DNA from: Planctomycetota bacterium
Lineage (GTDB): Bacteria; Planctomycetota; GCA-002687715
Assembly: GCA_013213915.1 (NCBI GenBank)
Contig: JABSRK010000254.1
Coordinates: 433 to 5,472, forward strand
Direction: 5' to 3'
DNA length: 5,040 bases
In this document: piece by piece, positions 1-5,040 of the stretch
Layout of the letters: each line of letters opens with the position of its first letter
How positions within the stretch are numbered: the stretch's first letter is position 1
Position numbers and translations under genes: made by a program
The notes under the pieces: generated by a model
Database searches by the model: none
What the model was told of the DNA's origin: nothing
Seen by the model: the letters and a program-made list of their open reading frames with translations, nothing else

Positions 1-518
1 CCCAGGTAACCGACGGCCGTCGCCAGGGCGAGCAGGCTGCCCACCACCACGCCGACGCGCGCGCCGGAGAGCCGGGCAATCTGTAACTGCACCCAGCCGA
101 GCGCACCGCCGATGATCGCGCCCACGCCGACGGCGAGGGGGTCTGCGTCGATCAGCAGTTTGGTGATGACCGCCTGAGGTAGCACGCAGGCCGAGAGCGC
201 CCGTAGCCACCTCCAGGGGGCGACGATGGCGAGGTACGCGCCCAGGACTCCGTGCCCGGAGGCGGGCCAGGTGTGGGCCATGCGTCCGTAGACGATGCCA
301 AGGGCGGTGACGGTCGCGATCCACAGAGCACCGCGGGTTGTGTGATGGGGCGCGAGGACCATCCATGCCGCGAACGTGGCGAAGAGCACGGCGAGGGGCA
401 CGTGATAGTGCAGGGCGAGGGTGGGATGCTGATGCGAGAGGACGATCCAGATGGAACTTCCGACTCCGAAGCCCAGGCCACACCCGACGCAGCGTTGCAA
501 AAGAACGCGATTCGTCAC
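1..518 (-). CDS. Multi-pass membrane protein, partial (3' end beyond window)
   Basis: The frame is open from the left edge to a GTG at 516-518, giving 172 codons with no stop; the true C-terminus lies outside the window. The product is very hydrophobic, with likely membrane segments near residues 11-28, 40-56, 63-78, 90-101, 128-143 and 155-172. Polar spots are a His-rich stretch (SHQHPTLALHYH, 28-39) and GRMAHTWPASGHGVLG (78-93). The latter faintly recalls PAP2 phosphatase or undecaprenyl-pyrophosphatase-like motifs (PSGH; R...H...D...G), but the full catalytic set is not evident, so I do not assign that function. The start is uncertain: no ATG is available, the frame stays open back into the preceding gene, and no clear Shine-Dalgarno precedes the GTG. 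It lies 31 bases downstream of the secreted-protein gene on the same strand and may be co-transcribed with it. The hydrophobic pattern maintained over the whole frame is the main evidence that it is real. Confidence 0.66.
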   Translation of the reverse strand, partial: MTNRVLLQRCVGCGLGFGVGSSIWIVLSHQHPTLALHYHVPLAVLFATFAAWMVLAPHHTTRGALWIATVTALGIVYGRMAHTWPASGHGVLGAYLAIVAPWRWLRALSACVLPQAVITKLLIDADPLAVGVGAIIGGALGWVQLQIARLSGARVGVVVGSLLALATAVGYL

Positions 519-549
519 GAGCCAACTCGCTGGTGCGTGATGCGCTTCT

Positions 550-1491
550 CTACTTGCGGAAGCTGGCCAGGGCCTCTTCGTATCGCCCCATGTCCTTCTT
601 GAACCGGGCGATGGTCTCGGGCGTCTTGTGGGTCTTGCCGCAATCGTGGCAGACGATCCGTTTCTCGAGCCAGGCGATCTTCTCCTTGCAGTAGGCGATG
701 CCGCCGACGTTGCGATGGAGATGGGGGAGCACCTTGGAGAGTTCGCGCCTGGTCGCGTTCTTGTACGCCGTTTCCATGGCGCGGAACGCCTTGCGGAGGT
801 TCTTTCCGTCGAACTCCCGTACCAACTCGCCGTTCTTTTCGAAGACCGCGAGGCGCAATTGACGCTGGCGCTTGTCGAGCTGGCGTGCATCGACCTTGAA
901 GCAATTGAACACCCAGGTGGCCGCGGTGAAGCGCGCGTCACGACGGAGGGCGAGGATCGCCTTCAGGTGTTCGCTGTCCGATGGGTCGTACACGAGGACC
1001 AGGGACGGCGTCTCATTCCGTTCCCAGCCGCCTGCCGCGGCTGGCCGTGCGACCCCCTCGCGCAAAGACGCGATCGATGCGTCGTAACCTTGCTTGCTGT
1101 CGATGGGCGGAAACACTGCGCGCCAGGAGATGCCAATGCGATCGCTCCACGGGTTGCGGGCGCGTTTGGGGTTGGTGCGGCCGCCCGGGTTCGGGCGTGT
1201 CTTCCGTCCGGTTCCGGGGTTGCGTGAGGTGACGCCACCGCGCGGAGGCGTCGGTGTGGTTCCGCCGGTCACGGGGGCTGGGGTGGTTCCCCCACCCGGA
1301 TTCGGGTTCAGCGGTGGCGGCGGGACGCCGGGGGTGGAGCCCACCGGGCCGTTGTAGGACGGGTCTCCTCCGCCTGGCACCGTGTACGGTGGCGCGGGCG
1401 GGGGGTAGCCTCCTGCCGGGCACTGGGCCGAGACGTTGGTTGTTGCGAGGACGATGGCCGACAGCAGCCAGACGGTGCCGATGCGCTTCAT
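550..1491 (-). CDS. Secreted protein with Pro/Gly-rich linker and thioredoxin-like domain
   Basis: The 313-residue product begins with a clear signal peptide (MKRIGTVWLLSAIVLATTNVSA, cleavage likely before Q23; no lipobox). Residues 25-113 are a low-complexity linker rich in Pro, Gly and Thr, ending in a basic patch. Residues about 163-240 look like a thioredoxin fold: a hydrophobic strand (SLVLVYDP), a helix, WVFNCFKVDA, then the strand-turn LAVFEKNGELVREF. There is no CxxC after the first strand, so classical oxidoreductase activity is not expected. The C-terminal part is helical and charged, with C268 and a CHDCGKTH motif (C281, C284) that could bind metal or form a disulfide. I chose the ATG at 1491 because it starts the signal peptide and has AAGGAAG five bases upstream; an in-frame ATG at 1524 would add 11 basic residues before the leader. 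It is divergent from the TGA-containing gene, which also encodes an exported thioredoxin-like protein. The specific function is unknown. Confidence 0.85.
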   Translation of the reverse strand: MKRIGTVWLLSAIVLATTNVSAQCPAGGYPPPAPPYTVPGGGDPSYNGPVGSTPGVPPPPLNPNPGGGTTPAPVTGGTTPTPPRGGVTSRNPGTGRKTRPNPGGRTNPKRARNPWSDRIGISWRAVFPPIDSKQGYDASIASLREGVARPAAAGGWERNETPSLVLVYDPSDSEHLKAILALRRDARFTAATWVFNCFKVDARQLDKRQRQLRLAVFEKNGELVREFDGKNLRKAFRAMETAYKNATRRELSKVLPHLHRNVGGIAYCKEKIAWLEKRIVCHDCGKTHKTPETIARFKKDMGRYEEALASFRK

Positions 1492-1496
1492 GGTCG

Positions 1497-1503
1497 CTTC
1501 CTT
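1497..1503 (-). promoter_or_regulatory. Ribosome binding site deciding the start at 1491
   Basis: On the minus strand AAGGAAG lies five bases before the ATG at 1491, within a purine-rich run. This supports translation from 1491 rather than from the in-frame ATG at 1524. Confidence 0.65.
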
Positions 1504-1661
1504 CTTCCTTTTCCAGGGGCGCATGGAGCGCTCCCCCGGTCACCCTGGGCAGGAGGCGGTCAGCGGGAAGACATACGGCGCCCACGCGCCGCGTGCGGTG
1601 GGATTCTAAGCGGATTTATCCGACAGAAGCCAGCGAACCCTCAAAAACCTCCAGGTCCGGT

Positions 1662-1709
1662 GACTCCCGAGACTCCCGGCCAGCTACGGAGCTTCCGGCC
1701 GACTCCTGG
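1662..1709. repeat. Three short direct repeats GACTCC(C/T)G
   Basis: GACTCCCGA (from 1662), GACTCCCGG (from 1671) and GACTCCTGG (from 1701) are three near-identical copies upstream of the plus-strand genes; the first two are exactly tandem with a 9-base period. The flanking arms CCGAGACT (1667-1674) and AGTCTCGG (1711-1718) are perfect 8-base inverted repeats. They may be operator half-sites or RNA structure, or chance in a GC-rich spacer. Confidence 0.35.
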
Positions 1710-1725
1710 TAGTCTCGGATCACCC

Positions 1726-1754
1726 GCGGGTCGTGGGCCCACAGCGCGACCCGC
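1726..1754 (+). promoter_or_regulatory. Strong hairpin just upstream of the TGA-containing gene
   Basis: GCGGGTCGTG (1726-1735) pairs with CGCGACCCGC (1745-1754), ten pairs including one G-U, with a nine-base loop. It ends two bases before the GAGGA ribosome binding site (1757-1761). The same segment contains two perfect 10-base palindromes, ACCCGCGGGT (1722-1731) and GTGGGCCCAC (1733-1742). If transcribed, it would be a stable 5' UTR structure able to affect translation initiation; as DNA, the palindromes could be operators. No U-tract follows, so it is not a typical terminator. Confidence 0.4.
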
Positions 1755-1756
1755 CC

Positions 1757-1761
1757 GAGGA
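1757..1761 (+). promoter_or_regulatory. Ribosome binding site for the start at 1769
   Basis: GAGGA ends seven bases before the ATG at 1769, which begins a good signal peptide. This favours 1769 over an in-frame GTG at 1733, which lies inside the hairpin and would put a charged, proline-containing extension ahead of the leader. Confidence 0.55.
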
Positions 1762-1768
1762 CATCCAC

Positions 1769-2878
1769 ATGAGACACACCGCCACTGCCCTCGCCCTCGC
1801 CGTCACGGTCGCCGTGCTCGGAGCCCAGGAACCTCCCAAGCCGTACCAGGAAGGGGACGTCCACGGGTTTCTCGAGCGCACCCGTGCCAACGGCCGCTCC
1901 GCCGTCGTGCTCTTCAACTTCAACCACGACTCCGGATGATGAGGCCACCCCGATGCGGGAGCCGTGTTGCTCCCCTCCAAGGAACTTCGTGAACTCTCCA
2001 AGCGCGTGGACATCTGTCTCTCTGGCAAGACTGCGCCCAAGGGCTGTGACATCCGCTTTCGGCAGTTCTACTGGCTCATGGCCTTCGACGACCGGGGCGA
2101 ATTGCTGTCGGCGTGCCGCCTGGCGGATCGCCTGACGGAGCAGGAGAAGAAGTTCGGCAGGAGCCTGCCCGAGGGCCTGGTGGCGATTGTCGATAGCAGC
2201 TTGAAGTCCGCTCCCAGCCTTGAGGAACTCGAGCGCCGCTACACCAAGGCAAAGGGGTCGGAGGGAGCCTTCCAAGCTCTCCGTGAAAAGGTCAAGGCCA
2301 TGGCCGGTGTAGGGCAGATGCGGCTCGCCGATTTCCTGGTCAAGACCGCAGCGAAGACCGCGGACCCGGGCCTGGCCCGCGCTCGCGGAATCCTGGTGGA
2401 GGCGGCTGCGTGCGACCGCCAGGTCATCAACCACGCCGCCTACGCGCGGCTCAGAAAGTCCATCGACGGGTTTATCAAGGACCACGCCGGACACCCTTCA
2501 GGTGTTGAGGTGATCAAACCCCTCGCCAACGTCGCCCTGAAGTACTCGTTCGATCTTGCAACCACGTGCAAGGAGTATGCGTCGACGTGGTCGAGCGTGG
2601 ATACGGGGTCGGACGAGGCTCGCAAGGGTCTGCGCAAGCTGTCGCAACAGTTGCTCGATCATTGCGACGCGGAGGTCGCTCGGGCGGACAAGAAGCTCAG
2701 TCGCATGAAACCCAATGCCTACGGGCGGCTACGGCTGCAGGCCAGGCTCGGTCGTGCTCAGGAGACCCTGGACGGAATCCGTGCGACCAAGTCGTTCGGT
2801 GTCTTCCGACCCATTCATGCCGAGTGGCGGCGGGAGGCGGCCGCCAAGCTGAGCGCGCAGGACCCGCAGAAGAAGTGA
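1769..2878 (+). CDS. Putative exported thioredoxin-like selenoprotein with tandem TGA (Sec-Sec) codons
   Basis: Read through two adjacent in-frame TGAs (1937-1942), this gene encodes 369 residues. Residues 1-19 are a signal peptide (MRHTATALALAVTVAVLGA). A helix and a first beta strand follow (SAVVLFNFNHDSG, 44-56), then positions 57-58 encoded by TGA TGA, then GHPDAGAVLLPSKELREL. Residues 101-116 (YWLMAFDDRGELLSAC) resemble the later strand-turn-strand of a thioredoxin fold. Beyond about residue 121 the protein is mostly charged helices with scattered Cys. U57 lies six residues after F51 of the strand, close to the first Cys of a thioredoxin active site. The frame is identical before and after the TGAs, so a single indel does not explain it. 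A SECIS-like hairpin follows at 1957-1974. The downstream part alone would start at GTG 1964 or later, lacking a leader and a properly spaced ribosome binding site. TGA also serves as a true stop nearby, so a global code change is unlikely. A pseudogene with two nonsense mutations, or sequence error, remains possible. The C11 peptidase gene starts 13 bases downstream, implying an operon. Confidence 0.68.
1937..1942 (+). other. Two consecutive in-frame TGA codons, candidate Sec-Sec recoding site
   Basis: TGA TGA encodes positions 57 and 58 of the thioredoxin-like protein. Coding character continues in the same frame for over 300 codons on the 3' side and includes the rest of the fold. Position in the fold and the nearby stem-loop point to selenocysteine insertion. 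Which of the two codons is recoded, or whether both are, cannot be told from the sequence. Confidence 0.6.
1957..1974 (+). promoter_or_regulatory. Bacterial SECIS-like stem-loop
   Basis: GGGAGC (1957-1962) pairs perfectly with GCTCCC (1969-1974) around the loop CGTGTT (1963-1968). The loop begins 20 bases after the second TGA and 23 after the first. Bacterial SECIS elements are stem-loops inside the coding region just 3' of the Sec UGA, bound by SelB, usually with a G in the first two apical-loop positions; here G is second. The stem is short and was found by eye, so chance cannot be excluded. Confidence 0.55.
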
Positions 2879-2891
2879 GGCCCACCGTTTC

Positions 2892-4319
2892 ATGGTGACG
2901 TTGATGGCCGGGCGACGGAGGCCCCGTCTTCTTGCGTTCACGGCTGTCCTCGTCCTGCTCGGTTCCGACGCGGGTGTGTGGGGACAGGGTGGGGCGACTT
3001 CGCAGAAGACCGTCCCCTGGACTGTGCTCATCTACGCCGCAGTGGACAACGACTGGGAACGCCCGTTCATGCGGGATGTCCGTGGAATGCGCAAAGGCCT
3101 CCAGCGGCTGAAGGGGATGGAGGTGATCCTCCTGGTGGATCGCTCCCCCCGCTATTCTCGTGACAAGCGCGCCCTGGGAGAGGACTTCGCGGGTACCCGC
3201 ATGTATCGACTCACCGGCGGCCTCGCCGAGCGCCTCGACGGCGGCCAGTGGTTCCCCGGGATCCGTCGCGACGCAGACGCGGAATTGAACATGGGGAGCG
3301 CCCGGACGTTGCGGGACTTCATTCGCTTCGGCAAGAGCCGCTACCCGGCCACACAGACCGCGCTCTTCCTGGTGAGCCACGGGGAGGGAATGTCGTTCTG
3401 CCCGGACGAGACCGATGACGACGACCAGATGTTCACGGCCGAGTTGAGTGATGTCCTTGGGCCGGGGGAGTCCGTGGAGGTCCTCGGGTTCGACGCGTGC
3501 CTCATGGGGGGCGTGGAGAACGCCTACCAGTGGCGGCCCGGGTCTGATCGGTTTGGCGCTGACTACCTGGTGGCATCCGCGCCGGTATCGTCCTCCTGGC
3601 CCTATGCGGACATCTTTGCCGCGCTCGGCTCCCGTTCCCGTCGCGATGTGCCGAGTGCCGCTGACCTGTCCCGTTTGATCGTCGATGAACTCAAGAAGCA
3701 GATCAGTTCGGGGCGCTCCGGGGAGCGGGGGTTGGAGCGGGATCTTCAGGCGTGGGGGGCGTTCGAGTTGAAGCACGCCGCCAAGCTGAAGGAGGCGGTG
3801 GACGCGTTGGCAGTCGCCCTCTGGAAGGAGAACGAGAAGCAGGACACCGTGGCGCTGCGAGGCTCGGGGCTGAAGGCGAAGACCTTCGTCTACGTGTGGC
3901 CTGAGCGGGGCGCGGACGCCAACATGCCTCATGTTGATGTACGTCACTTCGCCGATCGCATCTCGAAGAGCACCTCGTTCAGCAAACACGTCCGGAAGCT
4001 GGCGTCGCAGGTGGCGGACGCTGCGGACGATGTGGTGCTCCACTCCGTCGGATTCGATCACTACAAGGGCTTCAAGGGCGGGCATCACGGGCTGTACTTC
4101 GTCTTCCCCGATGGAGACAAGAAGGACCGGCGGGGGAGGACCTACTGGCAGAAGATTCCCTGGTATGACGCCCGCAAGCACGGCCCCGATGACGATTCCT
4201 ACGGGTCCTACGCGTGGTGCTCCGATGGCTCCGTCCCGGGTAACCGGAAGGTAGAGACCTGGTTTGAGTTGATGGACGCCTGGTTCGACGCCGGCGATTC
4301 CAACGGCTACGCCTGGTAA
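2892..4319 (+). CDS. Secreted C11 (clostripain) family cysteine peptidase
   Basis: The 475-residue product has the caspase-like clostripain layout. A basic N-terminus and hydrophobic stretch (about 12-31) form a signal peptide. The core starts with VPWTVLIYAAVDND (41-54), the usual WTVxxYxAxDN strand. LVDRSPRY (81-88) and ELNMGSARTLRDFI (131-144) match the family's DR and LNMG..TL.DF blocks. The catalytic His is expected in FLVSHGEG (H163) and the nucleophile in GFDACLMGGVE (C203); both are intact. An acidic run (DETDDDD, 172-178) follows the His motif. Family members cleave after basic residues and often self-process; specificity here is not readable. The C-terminal third (about 290-475) lacks motifs I recognise. 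ATG 2892 has GAGG ending 11 bases upstream; ATG 2904 (M5) is an alternative. The gene starts 13 bases after the putative selenoprotein, so the two are probably one transcript and both products act outside the cytoplasm. Confidence 0.9.
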   Translation: MVTLMAGRRRPRLLAFTAVLVLLGSDAGVWGQGGATSQKTVPWTVLIYAAVDNDWERPFMRDVRGMRKGLQRLKGMEVILLVDRSPRYSRDKRALGEDFAGTRMYRLTGGLAERLDGGQWFPGIRRDADAELNMGSARTLRDFIRFGKSRYPATQTALFLVSHGEGMSFCPDETDDDDQMFTAELSDVLGPGESVEVLGFDACLMGGVENAYQWRPGSDRFGADYLVASAPVSSSWPYADIFAALGSRSRRDVPSAADLSRLIVDELKKQISSGRSGERGLERDLQAWGAFELKHAAKLKEAVDALAVALWKENEKQDTVALRGSGLKAKTFVYVWPERGADANMPHVDVRHFADRISKSTSFSKHVRKLASQVADAADDVVLHSVGFDHYKGFKGGHHGLYFVFPDGDKKDRRGRTYWQKIPWYDARKHGPDDDSYGSYAWCSDGSVPGNRKVETWFELMDAWFDAGDSNGYAW

Positions 4320-4339
4320 GGCGACTTGTCGGCCCGCGG

Positions 4340-4990
4340 TTGGCGCGCCACACTCCCGACGTGAAGCCCACGACAGCACAGCTTCTAGCCCTGGCGCGCC
4401 GCGATCCCGTGCTGGGGAGGACCATGAAGCGGTTGCCGACCTTCCCCGGTTTTCCCGAGGGCTCGAAGCATGCGTCGCGGACGTACTTCCATTCCCTCGC
4501 GCGGTCGATCATCTTTCAGATGCTCACGGGGAGCGCTGCCGAGACGATCTACAAGCGCGTCCGTGCCCTCACTTCGGGGTCCGGATTTCCGAAGCCCGCG
4601 GAGGTCGCGCGGTTTCGTGAACAACGGTTGCGTGGCTGCGGGCTTTCGGGCGGCAAGGTGCGCGCCTTAAAGGACCTGGCGCGGAGGGTCCATGAAGGTT
4701 CGTTGCGGCTCTCCGGGTTTCACCGCAAGGACGACGCCGAGATCATCGCCGCGGTCACCCAGGTGCACGGGATCGGCGTCTGGACCGTGCAGATGTTCCT
4801 CCTGTTCCGTCTCGGGCGTCTGGACGTGATGCCCCTGAACGACCTGGGCGTCCAGGAGGGCATCCGGCGTCTGGACGGGCTGGCCGATCGGCCGTCCCCG
4901 TCCCAGGTGAGAGACCGGTGCGCGGTCTGGAGTCCGCTCTCGTCGGTCGCGAGCTGGCACATGTGGCGTCTCGCGGGGGAAGACTCGTGA
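4340..4990 (+). CDS. AlkA-type DNA-3-methyladenine glycosylase (HhH-GPD family)
   Basis: The 216-residue product is a base-excision-repair glycosylase that would remove alkylated purines from DNA in the cytoplasm. The helical segment ARSIIFQMLTGSAAETIYKR (54-73) matches the family's IxxQQxS.kaA..i..R region. The helix-hairpin-helix reads VHGIGVWTVQMFLL (142-155), with Trp-Thr after the GxGxW turn, typical of AlkA-like monofunctional enzymes rather than lysine-bearing OGG1/Nth types. The catalytic Asp is expected at D168 in MPLNDLGVQEG. No iron-sulfur Cys cluster is seen at the C-terminus. The start is uncertain: TTG 4340 gives the longest frame and GTG 4361 is the next in-frame option, neither with a strong ribosome binding site. 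The gene begins 20 bases after the peptidase and may belong to the same transcript, but its role looks unrelated. It ends in TGA, immediately followed by a second TGA. Confidence 0.9.
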   Translation: MARHTPDVKPTTAQLLALARRDPVLGRTMKRLPTFPGFPEGSKHASRTYFHSLARSIIFQMLTGSAAETIYKRVRALTSGSGFPKPAEVARFREQRLRGCGLSGGKVRALKDLARRVHEGSLRLSGFHRKDDAEIIAAVTQVHGIGVWTVQMFLLFRLGRLDVMPLNDLGVQEGIRRLDGLADRPSPSQVRDRCAVWSPLSSVASWHMWRLAGEDS

Positions 4991-5040
4991 TGAGACGTGG
5001 TCAGTTGCGCGGCGCGCCGGTCGCCCCACCGCTTCCCTAC
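4990..5040 (+). CDS. Start of a downstream gene (5' fragment)
   Basis: An ATG at 4990-4992 overlaps the glycosylase stop by one base (TGATG), a common sign of translational coupling. A purine-rich GGGGGAAG (4975-4982) lies seven bases upstream as a ribosome binding site. Seventeen codons are visible, giving MRRGQLRGAPVAPPLPY. The fragment is too short to identify. It could also be non-coding. Confidence 0.5.
   Translation, partial: MRRGQLRGAPVAPPLPY

Larger units (their letters stand above)
1492..1768. promoter_or_regulatory. Divergent intergenic region, presumed bidirectional promoter
   Basis: This 277-base gap separates two divergently transcribed secreted-protein genes, so promoters for both should lie here. 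On the minus strand TAGAAT (complement of 1603-1608) matches a -10 hexamer at five of six positions, but no convincing -35 lies at the usual distance. The most A/T-rich part is around 1603-1646. An imperfect palindrome, CGGATTTATCCG (1611-1622), overlaps this zone. Nearer the plus-strand gene are three GACTCC-type repeats, a long-range inverted repeat and a strong hairpin, listed separately. I see no convincing protein-coding gene here. Promoter assignment is inference from gene arrangement. Confidence 0.45.

Noticed and set aside
1937..1942. Genome-wide reassignment of TGA (to Gly or Trp) as the explanation for the internal TGAs
   Set aside because: TGA acts as the normal stop at 2876-2878 and 4988-4990, Trp is encoded by TGG, and the high GC does not resemble lineages with UGA reassignment.
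1660..1992. Frameshift into the neighbouring +1 frame that stays open across the TGAs
   Set aside because: The signal peptide, first strand and the downstream 300 codons are all in one frame. The alternative frame gives arginine- and proline-rich shadow sequence and ends at 1992.
1616..2494. 292-codon minus-strand open frame opposite the thioredoxin-like gene
   Set aside because: Its composition is typical of a GC-rich antisense shadow. The plus strand has the leader, ribosome binding site and fold pattern.
2697..4379. Long 560-codon minus-strand open frame opposite the peptidase
   Set aside because: It is antisense to a gene with clear C11 catalytic motifs, its sequence is low-complexity GC-driven, and no domain is recognisable.
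4988..4993. A second in-frame TGA TGA pair at the end of the DNA glycosylase, considered as another Sec-Sec site
   Set aside because: The glycosylase domain is complete before it, the codons after it do not extend the fold, and an ATG overlaps the first TGA with a good ribosome binding site. It is an ordinary stop. It also shows that tandem TGA alone is not proof of recoding.
4342..5018. Three copies of the 8-base palindrome GGCGCGCC (4342, 4393, 5011)
   Set aside because: Such GC-only palindromes are frequent at this base composition, two lie inside coding sequence and no common spacing or context is seen.

Overview
The window is a GC-rich bacterial stretch (about two thirds G+C by eye), densely coded, with several exported proteins. 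I cannot name the organism. The mix of secreted thioredoxin-like proteins with a proline/glycine-rich linker, a secreted clostripain-type peptidase and high GC would suit a Planctomycetota, Myxococcota or related environmental lineage. This is only an impression from protein style.

Layout. On the minus strand, a multi-pass membrane protein runs off the left edge (1-518). Upstream of it on the same strand is a secreted protein with a Pro/Gly-rich linker and a thioredoxin-like domain (550-1491). A divergent intergenic region (1492-1768) holds ribosome binding sites for both directions and several inverted repeats, including a strong hairpin just before the plus-strand gene. On the plus strand follow a second secreted thioredoxin-like protein (1769-2878), a secreted C11/clostripain-family cysteine peptidase (2892-4319), an AlkA-type DNA glycosylase (4340-4990) and the first codons of another gene (4990 onward).

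The main discovery candidate is the gene at 1769-2878. Its reading frame contains two adjacent in-frame TGA codons (1937-1942). The signal peptide and first beta strand lie before them, and more than 300 codons of the same frame lie after them. The two TGAs sit close to where a thioredoxin fold carries its redox-active cysteine. A perfect 6-bp GC-rich stem with a hexaloop carrying G at its second position begins 14 bases after the second TGA. The spacing and loop fit a bacterial SECIS element. The simplest explanation is a selenoprotein with adjacent selenocysteines (Sec-Sec, residues 57-58). A conventional annotation would split it into a 56-residue peptide and a leaderless hypothetical protein. 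Selenocysteine machinery (selA, selB, selC, selD) is not in the window, so this remains a hypothesis.

How the genes may work together. The putative selenoprotein and the C11 peptidase are 13 bases apart and both carry export signals, so they are probably co-transcribed and act outside the cytoplasm. A thiol/selenol redox protein beside a cysteine peptidase suggests, by inference only, redox maintenance of the enzyme or its substrates. The divergent gene encodes another thioredoxin-like exported protein without an active-site CxxC. The glycosylase is likely an unrelated DNA-repair passenger.
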